The position numbers were made by a program, and so were the translations under genes. A DNA stretch of 64,000 nt from Mycobacterium sp. SVM_VP21 (GTDB lineage: Bacteria; Actinomycetota; Actinomycetes; Mycobacteriales; Mycobacteriaceae). The notes under the pieces are model-generated. The model was not told where the DNA came from, searched no databases, and saw only the letters and a list, made by a program, of their open reading frames with translations. This document shows, in pieces, positions 10,458-17,242 of the stretch. The stretch is from assembly GCA_024758765.1 (NCBI GenBank), contig CP101406.1, positions 496,001 to 560,000 of the forward strand. Reading direction: 5' to 3'. Numbering within the stretch: the stretch's first letter is position 1; each line of letters begins with the position of its first letter.

Positions 10458-10613
10458 ATGATTGGCCTCGGAGTGGTCCTGCTTATTCTGGCGCTCATAT
10501 TTAAAATCAACGTCCTCTGGACAATCGGCGTCATTCTGTTGGTTGTCGGCGCGGCACTGTGGATTCTGGGCGCGGTCGGTCGCCCGGTCGCGGGTCGGCG
10601 CTACTGGTATTGA
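10458..10613 (+). CDS. DUF6131-type small membrane protein
   Basis: The 51-residue product is almost wholly membrane-embedded: two hydrophobic stretches (M-I-G-L-G-V-V-L-L-I-L and I-G-V-I-L-L-V-V-G-A-A-L) and a conserved C-terminus G-R-R-Y-W-Y. It has the same length and the same ends as the protein encoded at 24305-24460. GAAGGG precedes ATG 10458. A perfect hairpin follows the stop. Function unknown. Confidence 0.8.
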   Translation: MIGLGVVLLILALIFKINVLWTIGVILLVVGAALWILGAVGRPVAGRRYWY

Positions 10614-10623
10614 TCCCAACCGA

Positions 10624-10651
10624 GGCACGGCGCGAACTGTCGCGCCGTGCC
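10624..10651 (+). terminator. Hairpin terminator after the DUF6131 gene
   Basis: A perfect 12-bp stem (10624-10635 with 10640-10651) closed by an ACTG loop begins 11 bp after the stop. It is GC-rich and lacks a T-tract, which is usual for mycobacterial terminators. Confidence 0.8.
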
Positions 10652-10714
10652 TTGCACAGTTGACGTTGAGGTTGCTCGGCGGCCTGATCACGCCGGATGA
10701 CAGGGGCACGTGCG

Positions 10715-11671
10715 ATGACCGTCGCTGCCGACGCTGATCGCGGCACCTTCAAACACATTGCGTTGTTCTACCGGTCGCCGCAGGAGTACCTGGACTACCT
10801 GGTGCCATTCATCACCGATGGCGTAGCCCTAGGCCTTCCCATCTTGGTGGCGGTGCCTGAACCCAACCTCTCGCTGCTACACGGTGCACTCCCCGCAGAC
10901 GCAGTAGAAGCTGTGGCTCTGGCCGACATGAACCAAGTGGGACGCAACCCCAGCCACATCCTGGGCGGTGTGTTCGGTACCTTCGCCGCTCGGCACCCGT
11001 CCGGACGGGTCCAGATGGTCGGCGAGCCGGTCTGGAGCAGTCGATCAAAGCCGGAGTATCCGGCCTGCGTGCAGCACGAGGCACTGGTCAATGAGGCATT
11101 CACTGGCCGGGAAATCACGGTGGTCTGCCCTTACGATGCAACACATTTGGATTCCCACATTCTCATCGACGCCGAGATCACCCACCCGAGTTTGGGCCGC
11201 TGCGGGCAGCCAGAGCGCACCAGCTCCGGCTTCGCTCCCGAGACCGCGTGGGCGCGCTACAACGAACCGCTGCCCAGTAGCCCGACCGCGGCAAGCTACA
11301 CACTGCGCAGACTTGCCGATCTGGCCGGCGCCCGACAATTCGCCGCCAGGTACGCGCGCTGGTTCGGCGTCGCCGACGCCGACATCGCAGATCTGCAGTT
11401 GATCGTCAACGAGCTGGCATCTAACAGCCTGCAGCACGGTCGCGGTCCGCGTGCCCTGCTGTTGTGGGAGGCGGGCGACCAATTGATCTGCCAGGTACGC
11501 GATGCCGGCCACCTCACCGACCGGCTTGCTGGACGCAGGCCAATCATCGGCGGCTATGCCGACGGGTGCGGGCTGTTCGTGGTCAACGCAACCGCGGAAC
11601 TGGTGCGTATTCACACCACAGCAAGCGGAACCACGGTACAGGCGCATCTGCGGATGAGGAAGTCCACGTGA
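10715..11671 (+). CDS. MEDS-domain anti-sigma regulatory protein with HATPase domain
   Basis: The 318-residue protein has an N-terminal MEDS (MEthanogen/methylotroph, DcmR Sensory) domain (F-K-H-I-A-L-F-Y-R-S-P-Q-E-Y, residues about 8-170) and a C-terminal RsbW-type HATPase_c domain with the N-box L-I-V-N-E-L-A-S-N-S-L-Q-H-G and a V-R-D-A-G box. This arrangement is the sensor/anti-sigma type that phosphorylates STAS antagonists. ATG 10697 (M-T-G-A-R-A) is an alternative start. The stop TGA overlaps the ATG of the next STAS-like gene (TGATG), so the pair is translationally coupled and probably works as a complex. Confidence 0.85.
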   Translation: MTVAADADRGTFKHIALFYRSPQEYLDYLVPFITDGVALGLPILVAVPEPNLSLLHGALPADAVEAVALADMNQVGRNPSHILGGVFGTFAARHPSGRVQMVGEPVWSSRSKPEYPACVQHEALVNEAFTGREITVVCPYDATHLDSHILIDAEITHPSLGRCGQPERTSSGFAPETAWARYNEPLPSSPTAASYTLRRLADLAGARQFAARYARWFGVADADIADLQLIVNELASNSLQHGRGPRALLLWEAGDQLICQVRDAGHLTDRLAGRRPIIGGYADGCGLFVVNATAELVRIHTTASGTTVQAHLRMRKST

Positions 11672-11988
11672 TGGGCGCCTACCGCGCGGACAGGTCGGGC
11701 GAATTCGGCCACATCGGCGGGGAATTTTTGTATCGTGCGGCCGAGTACCTCGCAGACGGTCTGAACCTCGACCAGCGAGTCACCTATGTCGGCGCGGACG
11801 ACCCGCACGACACCCTCGAGATCGACGCTCGCGAGCTGGAGTTCATCGGGCATCGGCAGCTTTGCCTGCTCGACCGCTGCTGCGCCGCCCACGGCCGAAA
11901 GGCCATGCTGCGCAGCGACCGAGCAGTTGTGCATCGACTGGTCAACCTCCTCGGCTTCGCCAACGTCCACATCGAGGCGACGGCGTGA
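11671..11988 (+). CDS. Degenerate STAS-like protein coupled to the MEDS-HATPase
   Basis: The 105-residue product has the shape of a STAS domain (D-A-R-E-L-E-F-I-G-H-R-Q-L-C-L-L followed by V-V-H-R-L-V-N-L-L-G-F). Where the STAS proteins at 5441 and 20523 have F-I-G-T-x-G-F-S-A-L, this one has F-I-G-H-R-Q-L-C-L-L, so the loop lacks the phosphorylatable Ser/Thr. Its start overlaps the upstream stop by one base, and GAGGA (11656-11660) provides a ribosome-binding site. A constitutive antagonist or structural partner of the MEDS-HATPase is my inference. Confidence 0.7.
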   Translation: MGAYRADRSGEFGHIGGEFLYRAAEYLADGLNLDQRVTYVGADDPHDTLEIDARELEFIGHRQLCLLDRCCAAHGRKAMLRSDRAVVHRLVNLLGFANVHIEATA

Positions 11989-12263
11989 CCTCGTTGATCG
12001 TCTTCTGTTGGGCCGGCGAGGCCCCTGCCGGGAGAGCAATAAGGGCAGTGGGACCCCGCCGGCTCCTGCGGTGACATCGTGTGCGGCGCAACCTACTTCG
12101 CTGCCACGTCGGTGGCGATGCGCGCGCAGTCCCAGTCTGCGTCGAAGGCGCCCACGATGGTCGGACATCGGTGCGCGACGCACGAGTCACCGCCCGCTGG
12201 TGCAAATCGCGTTAGACCATCACCTCCCTGAACGGGCAACTGCTGAGTCAAGTCCGCGGCGAG

Positions 12264-12536
12264 TCACGGAGGAGACCGCTGGGTCGGCCTCACTCTGCTA
12301 TTACGCCGCCGCGTGGCCGACCGGTGTTTACGGCCGGCCGACGGCAGCGCATCGCCCCGATCGGAAGTCGCACTGCCAAGGGCGAGCTTGGCGGGGCGAG
12401 GCCGAGCGACGGGCATTTCGGCGAGTACCGCGGTCCAGTGCCCGGGTTTTGCGGTGATCAACAGCCGCAGCCATTCGGCGCGCACGATGCTCTCCGCCTC
12501 GTCGAGCACCTCCGCGGTCAGAGTGTCGGTGGTCAT
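12264..12536 (-). CDS. Small protein encoded downstream of hsp20
   Basis: The 90-residue product begins M-T-T-D-T-L-T-A-E-V-L-D-E-A-E-S and has an acidic helical N-terminal half with E-W-L-R-L-L, then a very basic, probably disordered C-terminal half ending R-V-R-P-T-Q-R-S-P-P. Its ribosome-binding site AAGGAGGTGA is almost fully complementary to 16S rRNA. It lies 45 bp downstream of hsp20 on the same strand and is probably co-transcribed. I recognise the general type from other mycobacteria but know no function. Confidence 0.6.
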   Translation of the reverse strand: MTTDTLTAEVLDEAESIVRAEWLRLLITAKPGHWTAVLAEMPVARPRPAKLALGSATSDRGDALPSAGRKHRSATRRRNSRVRPTQRSPP

Positions 12537-12581
12537 TCGCTCACCTCCTTCACTAGTGGGCCGCCGCCCGGCCCCTCGCAA

Positions 12582-13004
12582 TCAGGCGTTAATAACCCGC
12601 TCGTCGTGACTACTCGCGATCTTGATTCGCCGCGGCTTTGCCTTCTCGGCGACCGGAATGGTCAGCCGCAGCACTCCGTCCTGATAGCTCGCCTGAATCT
12701 GGCTGGCATCGAGATTGTCACCGAGGAACAACTGGCGGCTGAAGACACCGCGCGGCCGTTCCGCGGATACCATCTCGCGGCTTTGATCCAGCCCTGGACG
12801 CTCGGCGTGCACCGTCAGCACGTTGCGTTCGACATCAAGGTCCAGGGAATCCTCCGCGACCCCAGGCAAGTCGAACTCGACGATGAACTGGTCGCCGTCA
12901 CGCCAGGCGTCCATGGGCATGACCGCCGGCCGTGCCGCGGTGCCCAGCACCTGCTGGGTCCAGCGGTCGAGATCACGGAATGGGTCGGTCCGCATCAACA
13001 TCAT
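12582..13004 (-). CDS. Hsp20 / alpha-crystallin small heat-shock protein
   Basis: The 140-residue protein has a short N-terminal arm ([11 protein letters not shown]), an alpha-crystallin domain (about residues 35-130; [19 protein letters not shown]) with the A-S-Y-x-D-G-V-L-x-L signature, and a C-terminal extension. It is an ATP-independent holdase chaperone. AGGAGGT five bases upstream selects ATG 13004, though ATG 13001 is possible. It diverges from a MerR-type regulator across an operator-like palindrome, so it is probably repressed or activated by that protein. Confidence 0.93.
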   Translation of the reverse strand: MMLMRTDPFRDLDRWTQQVLGTAARPAVMPMDAWRDGDQFIVEFDLPGVAEDSLDLDVERNVLTVHAERPGLDQSREMVSAERPRGVFSRQLFLGDNLDASQIQASYQDGVLRLTIPVAEKAKPRRIKIASSHDERVINA

Positions 13005-13017
13005 CTCCACCTCCTAG

Positions 13018-13053
13018 ATCTGCGGCAGATCATCTATGTCTGCCGGCATAGAT
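13018..13053. promoter_or_regulatory. Operator-like inverted repeats between hsp20 and the MerR gene
   Basis: Two perfect inverted repeats lie between the divergent genes. ATCTGC-G-GCAGAT is at 13018-13030 and ATCTATG-N8-CATAGAT at 13032-13053. The second has the spaced-arm shape of HspR-type operators although not the HAIR sequence. TATATA-like sequence follows at about 13057-13063. Confidence 0.65.
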
Positions 13054-13079
13054 TTTTATATAGCACCGGTGGTAGTTTC

Positions 13080-13541
13080 GTGCAAGAGGAGCCCGAGAAA
13101 TTTCCCGACGAGTGGAAGCGACGCGACGTGGCTGACGAGATGAATGTTCGGTCCGGGCTTGGGGTATACGGCATCTCGGTGGCAGCCGAGTTGTCCGGTA
13201 TCGGACCGCAGACCTTGCGACTCTACGAGAGCCGCGGCCTGCTGACTCCGGCGCGCACCGCGGGCGGAACACGGCGCTACAGCGATGACGATCTTGCGCG
13301 GCTGCGACGAATCACGGAGCTGGTAGACATCGGCATCAACGTGGCCGGTATCGGGCAGATCCTCGGCCTAGAAGCGCGTAACGCCCGATTGGAGTCGGAC
13401 AACAACAGACTGGAATCCGACAACACCCGACTGAAGTCGGACAACTCTCAACTGAAATCGGACTATGCCCTGCTCGCTGCCCAGCGCGCCGCCCTGCCGG
13501 CCCCGGGCACGCCACGACCGCGGAAACGAAAGGGGTCATGA
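13080..13541 (+). CDS. MerR-family regulator, HspR-like, with heptad-repeat tail
   Basis: The protein has the MerR winged helix (V-A-A-E-L-S-G-I-G-P-Q-T-L-R-L-Y-E, G-L-L-T-P-A-R-T-x-G-G-T-R-R-Y-S) and a C-terminal series of four seven-residue repeats of the L-x-S-D-N-x-x type, predicted to form a dimerising coiled coil. It lacks a metal- or drug-binding domain. Start candidates in frame are GTG 13080, GTG 13128 and ATG 13140; the choice is uncertain. It is divergent to hsp20 and likely controls it and itself through the palindromes at 13018-13053. The stop overlaps the start of the next gene. Confidence 0.85.
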   Translation: MQEEPEKFPDEWKRRDVADEMNVRSGLGVYGISVAAELSGIGPQTLRLYESRGLLTPARTAGGTRRYSDDDLARLRRITELVDIGINVAGIGQILGLEARNARLESDNNRLESDNTRLKSDNSQLKSDYALLAAQRAALPAPGTPRPRKRKGS

Positions 13542-13750
13542 TGACCAACCCTGAACGGCTACCGGCGACCGAAGATGTTCCGGAGGCAGATCTCGCCGAA
13601 CAGCGGATCCCCACCGATGCGAGCGACGACGACGCGCTGGATCTGGCCGCTCTGGAAAACGCCACCGATACCGATGCCAACCCCGCGGACCTGATCGATC
13701 AGGCCATCAGTGTTCCGCTGCCCGACGACGACTACCACACCGACCGATGA
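13538..13750 (+). CDS. Small acidic protein coupled to the MerR regulator
   Basis: The 70-residue protein is strongly acidic (D-A-S-D-D-D-A-L-D-L) and likely disordered, with a C-terminal P-L-P-D-D-D-Y motif seen in small mycobacterial stress-locus proteins. ATG 13538 overlaps the MerR stop (ATGA), indicating coupled translation. A second acidic protein is encoded at 34916 in the sigF neighbourhood. Function unknown. Confidence 0.65.
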   Translation: MMTNPERLPATEDVPEADLAEQRIPTDASDDDALDLAALENATDTDANPADLIDQAISVPLPDDDYHTDR

Positions 13751-13765
13751 GACATCAGCCGGCAG

Positions 13766-13993
13766 CTACTCGGATTTGACGACGTCTGCCTCGGCACGCC
13801 GCTGTGCCCCATTCCGGCGCCGATGGCTGGTGTCGCACAGCGGGTAATTGCGGCTGCGCCCACACGTGCAGATGGCCACCATAAACCGATCCGATTCGAC
13901 GACGCCCTCAGGCGTCTCGATCCGCACCGGGCCGGCGACCAGGACCGGACCATTGCGGACGGGCCGTACCACCCTTTTCTCCGGGACCGTCAC
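13766..13993 (-). CDS. CDGSH iron-sulfur domain protein
   Basis: The 75-residue protein carries a CDGSH-type motif C-x-C-x9-C-D-T-S-H (C-T-C-G-R-S-R-N-Y-P-L-C-D-T-S-H), so it should bind one [2Fe-2S] cluster through three Cys and one His. Bacterial members are small cytosolic redox proteins. GTG 13993 overlaps the TGA of the methyltransferase gene (GTGA), so both are one operon. The frame continues upstream, but the overlap and family size fix this start. Confidence 0.88.
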   Translation of the reverse strand: MTVPEKRVVRPVRNGPVLVAGPVRIETPEGVVESDRFMVAICTCGRSRNYPLCDTSHRRRNGAQRRAEADVVKSE

Positions 13994-14685
13994 GGCTTGT
14001 CCGCCCTGATCACCACCAGCTGTTCCAGCCGGCAGCCGCGAGGCACCTGGCCGGTGGATTCCAGCCAGCCGGCGTACGCGGTGAGCACCGGACCGAACGG
14101 AATACGCCGGACAGCGACGGCCTCGGCAGACAGACCCGATTCCCGCAGACTCTCCAGTGAGTGCGCGACATCGGCGAGGGCGGACTGCACCAGTAGCAGG
14201 GAACCGCCGCTGCGCAACAGCGCTGCCGCCGACCGGCAGAGCGGCTCCAGCACGATTCGCCCGTCTGAGCCGCCGTTCCACGACCATTCCGGACCGCCTG
14301 CCGATGGGATAGGTCCGCCGGAGCATGGCGAGGGCACATAGGGCGGGTTGGCCACCACCAGGTCGAACGGGGCACAGCGCAACGCTCCACTCCAGGGTCC
14401 CTGCCGAATCGCTACGTCCACGCCGGCGGCACGCACGTTATTCCGGGCGCACCGCACCGCGCGCGGGCAGATGTCGAACGCGGTAACGCTGTCCGCGCCC
14501 AGCTCGGCCGCCGCGATGGCCGCCACCCCGCTGCCGGTGCACAGATCCAGCACCCGGGCCCGACGAGCCAACCCGGTACGTTCCATGGTCTCGATGAGAA
14601 GATGCGAATCCTCTTGCGGCACATATACGCCGTCTAAGTTCGGCGGCCGGCGACGCAGGGCGCCGGACACCCCCAAGGTAGTCAT
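13990..14685 (-). CDS. HemK-like N5-glutamine methyltransferase family protein
   Basis: The 231-residue protein has a Rossmann-type SAM-binding fold with V-L-D-L-C-T-G-S-G-V-A-A-I (motif I near residue 46) and V-V-A-N-P-P-Y-V-P-S, the NPPY catalytic motif of PrmC/HemK-type enzymes and other N-methyltransferases that act on glutamine, adenine or cytosine. It lacks the N-terminal helical domain of PrmC, so it resembles the short HemK2-type. The target is unknown. It is coupled to the CDGSH gene downstream. Confidence 0.85.
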   Translation of the reverse strand: MTTLGVSGALRRRPPNLDGVYVPQEDSHLLIETMERTGLARRARVLDLCTGSGVAAIAAAELGADSVTAFDICPRAVRCARNNVRAAGVDVAIRQGPWSGALRCAPFDLVVANPPYVPSPCSGGPIPSAGGPEWSWNGGSDGRIVLEPLCRSAAALLRSGGSLLLVQSALADVAHSLESLRESGLSAEAVAVRRIPFGPVLTAYAGWLESTGQVPRGCRLEQLVVIRADKP

Positions 14686-14691
14686 CGGCGA

Positions 14692-14955
14692 TTACCCGCC
14701 GTTCTTGCTGGATGTCACACACCGACTGGCGAGCCGACTCGGCGAACTCGTCCATCTTCGGCTTCGCGCCCCCACCGGTTGGTGGTCAAGCTTGGCGTCG
14801 CAGCTACCGTTCAGCAGATGGATCGGCCCGCCACCGGACGTCGCCAGACAACACCCGAGTTCTCCCGTTAATTTGGCGTGGCCGATGGCCCCGGCCCGGT
14901 CCAGGACCCACCACTGACGGAGCCAATCGAGGATGAAGTCAGCGGTTTTCGGCAT
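14692..14955 (-). pseudogene. Remnant of a thiamine-diphosphate enzyme (pyruvate oxidase / acetolactate synthase type)
   Basis: The frame begins with a good ribosome-binding site (GAAGGGAG) and M-P-K-T-A-D-F-I-L-D-W-L-R-Q-W, as ThDP-dependent pyruvate oxidase-like enzymes do. It then jumps to G-H-A-K-L-T-G-E-L-G-C-C-L-A-T-S-G and H-L-L-N-G-S-C-D-A-K-L-D-H-Q-P, which normally lie about residues 60-100. The intervening pocket region and everything after about residue 100 are missing or out of frame. A full enzyme is about 550-600 residues. A SigF-type promoter upstream remains intact. Confidence 0.75.
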
Positions 14956-14981
14956 TGGCTGCTCCCTTCAACACGCACGGA

Positions 14982-15006
14982 TTACCCGCCACCGGCGTTG
15001 TCAAAC
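14982..15006 (-). promoter_or_regulatory. SigF-type promoter before the ThDP-enzyme remnant
   Basis: Minus strand GTTT (15006-15003), 15-bp spacer, GGGTAA (14987-14982); the -35 overlaps the udgX stop codon. The remnant's ATG lies 26 bp after the -10. Confidence 0.6.
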
Positions 15007-15675
15007 TGCGGGGTGCGCCAGTGGTGCGCCACCTCTGGACACGGCATTATGGGCTACCCGCAGGTCGTCGACGAATGCTTCGTAGGCCTGCGCACGCTGG
15101 TCGCTGCGGTCACGCAGCACGGCCGAGGGATGAACGGTGGCCAGGACCCTTGGCCGACCATTGGACCCGGCCAGGCACAGTAGCTCACCGCGCCCGGTGG
15201 AGATACGAAACGACGCACCCAGCAGCGACTGTGCGGCGGTGGCGCCCAGACAGACCACCACTTCTGGCCGCACCGAGTCGATTTCGGCGATCAACCACGG
15301 CCGGCAAGCCACCACCTCAGTGCGGCCGGGCTTCTGGTGGATGCGGCGTTTGCCCTCGCGGCGGGTGAACTTGAAATGCTTGACCGCGTTGGTCACATAG
15401 GCCAGTGCCGGATCAATTCCTGCGTCGCGCACCGCACGGTCCAGCAACCGCCCGGCCGGCCCGACGAACGGGTGGCCCTCGAGATCCTCATGATCGCCGG
15501 GCTGCTCACCGACCAGCATCAGCGGCGCACCCCGCCGGCCCTCGCCGAAGACGGTCTGCGTCGCATCGCGGTACAGGGAACAACCGTGGCACTGTGCAGC
15601 CGCCTCACGCAGTGCACTCAGCGTCCGCCGCTCGGGCAGGTAGCGCTGCGCCCCAGGCTCTTTCGTCGTTGCCAT
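15001..15675 (-). CDS. udgX: UdgX uracil-DNA glycosylase
   Basis: The 224-residue protein is a family 4-like uracil-DNA glycosylase of the UdgX type, which excises uracil and stays covalently bound to the abasic DNA. Motif G-E-Q-P-G-D is at about 57-62. The diagnostic insertion K-R-R-I-H-Q-K-P is present, and its His113 corresponds to the residue that crosslinks to DNA in M. smegmatis UdgX. Four cysteines, including C-H-G-C near residues 29-32, fit the [4Fe-4S] cluster. ATG 15675 (M-A-T-T-K-E-P-G) agrees with the family start; the frame continues upstream without support. Confidence 0.93.
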   Translation of the reverse strand: MATTKEPGAQRYLPERRTLSALREAAAQCHGCSLYRDATQTVFGEGRRGAPLMLVGEQPGDHEDLEGHPFVGPAGRLLDRAVRDAGIDPALAYVTNAVKHFKFTRREGKRRIHQKPGRTEVVACRPWLIAEIDSVRPEVVVCLGATAAQSLLGASFRISTGRGELLCLAGSNGRPRVLATVHPSAVLRDRSDQRAQAYEAFVDDLRVAHNAVSRGGAPLAHPAV

Positions 15676-15711
15676 GGCACTTACACCGCCGTTGGGTAGT
15701 CCGAGCGGAGG

Positions 15712-15739
15712 CTGGACCCGATCCGCAGATCGGGTCCAG
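15712..15739 (-). terminator. Hairpin terminator after the MPT63-like gene
   Basis: A perfect 11-bp stem (15712-15722 with 15729-15739) and a 6-base loop lie 12 bp after the stop of the DUF1942 gene and before udgX, and may insulate the two. Confidence 0.75.
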
Positions 15740-15751
15740 CTCAACGCCGCG

Positions 15752-16231
15752 TCAGGCCTTGCTGGTCCACACCAGCACGTCCTGGACGCCGTCGTTGTAG
15801 ACCACGCCATCCGGCGCCGGTCCGGTGACATCGAAGTAGATCTTGCCGTTGGCCGCAGCACCCTGGGCGATCGGCCCGGGATTGATGCCGCCCGGCGTGG
15901 GCACCGTGTTGATCACCCGGTAGGTGTCACTGTTGGCCGCCCTGGCGTTGAAGTCCGCGACCACCGGGGTCACCGTGCCGCGGTCGGCACGAGCCGTCAC
16001 GTCGGCTTGATACAGCTTGCCGTGGGGCCGATAGCCCGGAATGGTGACGCTCGCCGGTCCCAGGTTGCTGACTGTGTAGGACGTTGCCATCGCCCCGTCG
16101 TTGAGCTGTTCGGGCGTGCCGAACGGCTGGATCGCCGGCTCGGCTGAGGCGGTGGTCGCGGAGAAAACACTCAGCACGGCAATTCCGGCCGCGCCGGCGG
16201 CCGTCTTGGCCGCAGTCGTGGAGAGCTTCAC
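15752..16231 (-). CDS. MPT63-family secreted immunogenic protein (DUF1942)
   Basis: The 159-residue protein has a Sec signal peptide (M-K-L-S-T-T-A-A-K-T, hydrophobic A-G-I-A-V-L-S-V-F, cleavage near A-S-A-E-P at about 31) and a beta-sandwich DUF1942 domain with T-V-S-N-L-G-P-A-S-V and G-K-I-Y-F-D-V-T-G. Family members such as MPT63 and MPB63 are abundant secreted antigens of unknown molecular function. GTG 16231 follows AAGGAG. A full SigF-type promoter is 63 bp upstream. Confidence 0.9.
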   Translation of the reverse strand: MKLSTTAAKTAAGAAGIAVLSVFSATTASAEPAIQPFGTPEQLNDGAMATSYTVSNLGPASVTIPGYRPHGKLYQADVTARADRGTVTPVVADFNARAANSDTYRVINTVPTPGGINPGPIAQGAAANGKIYFDVTGPAPDGVVYNDGVQDVLVWTSKA

Positions 16232-16300
16232 TTTTGACTCCTTCCGTCGAGTCGATACGTAACGGCGGTCCGCGTTGCTGGAACACGCCTGTCACAGCGC

Positions 16301-16326
16301 TTACCCGGCACGGTCAACGGGGAAAC
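16301..16326 (-). promoter_or_regulatory. SigF-type promoter before the MPT63-like gene
   Basis: Minus strand GTTT (16326-16323), 16-bp spacer, GGGTAA (16306-16301). It would give a leader of about 60 bases with its own ribosome-binding site. Confidence 0.65.
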
Positions 16327-16501
16327 GCGGTGGTAGTTGCGCAGCGTGGAGAAATTGTGGATAGTTACGTCGCTCGGGCGTTCAGGAGGCAGCGCCGGTC
16401 TGGATTGTCCGTGCACTCATTCCTGCGATTCCGGACCGCGGCTTGCCCGCCGGCCGTTGGAATCAGCTCATACTGTTGGGGTACGAGAAGGCGGGTATGC
16501 G

Positions 16502-17170
16502 GTGGTCGGGGATGTAAACGCTTCATTTGCGACGCCGGCGGACGACGCGGCCGAGTTACATAGCGACCTCGACCTGGTGGTCGGCCACGGCGAGCCGCAG
16601 CGGGTTGGCCGGTTCCGGTACTGGCTCGGTGAGCAGCGCTGGGAGTGGTCGGACACGGTGGCCCGCATGCATGGCTACGAGCCGGGCACGGTGACGCCCA
16701 CTACCGAGTTGCTGCTGCAGCACAAACATCCCGAGGACCGCGCCCAGGTCGCTGAGGTGCTGGAACGGGTTATCCAAGGTGAGCCGTTCAGCAGTCGACA
16801 CCGCATCATCGACACCGGTGGGCAGGAGCACTGGGTGATCGTGGTCGGTGACCGCATGCTCGACGACGCCGGGGTGGTGACCGGAACGGCAGGCTTCTAC
16901 GTCGACGTCACCGATGTGCTGCAGGCCGATGTCAGCGCCGCAGTCTCCGAGGTCGCCGAGTCGCGTGCGGTCATCGAGCAGGCCAAGGGTGTGCTGATGG
17001 TCGCCTACGGCATCTCCGCGGAGCGGGCGTTCGACATCCTGGTGTGGCGCTCGCAGGAGACCAATGTCAAGGTGCGCGACCTGGCGGCCCGCTTCCTGGC
17101 TGCTTTCACTGGTCGGCTGCCGTCTGAGGTGCTCTCCGATCTGGACCACACACTGTTGACCGTGAGCTGA
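16502..17170 (+). CDS. PAS-ANTAR regulator
   Basis: The roughly 222-residue protein has a PAS (PAS_3-like) sensor domain at about residues 35-135 (W-E-W-S-D-T-V-A-R-M-H-G-Y) and a C-terminal ANTAR RNA-binding domain (A-V-I-E-Q-A-K-G-V-L-M-V-A-Y-G-I at about 160-215). ANTAR proteins bind paired stem-loops in mRNA leaders and antiterminate transcription. The start is uncertain: GTG 16502 is chosen because the preceding residues look non-coding. It is followed by a STAS-HATPase gene in the same direction 72 bp later. Confidence 0.85.
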   Translation: MVGDVNASFATPADDAAELHSDLDLVVGHGEPQRVGRFRYWLGEQRWEWSDTVARMHGYEPGTVTPTTELLLQHKHPEDRAQVAEVLERVIQGEPFSSRHRIIDTGGQEHWVIVVGDRMLDDAGVVTGTAGFYVDVTDVLQADVSAAVSEVAESRAVIEQAKGVLMVAYGISAERAFDILVWRSQETNVKVRDLAARFLAAFTGRLPSEVLSDLDHTLLTVS

Positions 17171-17242
17171 AATTGCGGCGGCACGAGAGGTGAACTCGTC
17201 GGCACTGGCGGGTAATTAGCCCCTCAGTGGTGAACGAGTGCG

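Noticed and set aside
12222..12240. Minus-strand GGGAGGTGATGGTCTAA
   Set aside because: A ribosome-binding site and ATG followed after one codon by a stop; no coding sequence follows.
16456..16484. ECF-like promoter (GGAA...GTT) or SigF -10 before the PAS-ANTAR gene
   Set aside because: Spacing between the boxes does not fit either pattern.
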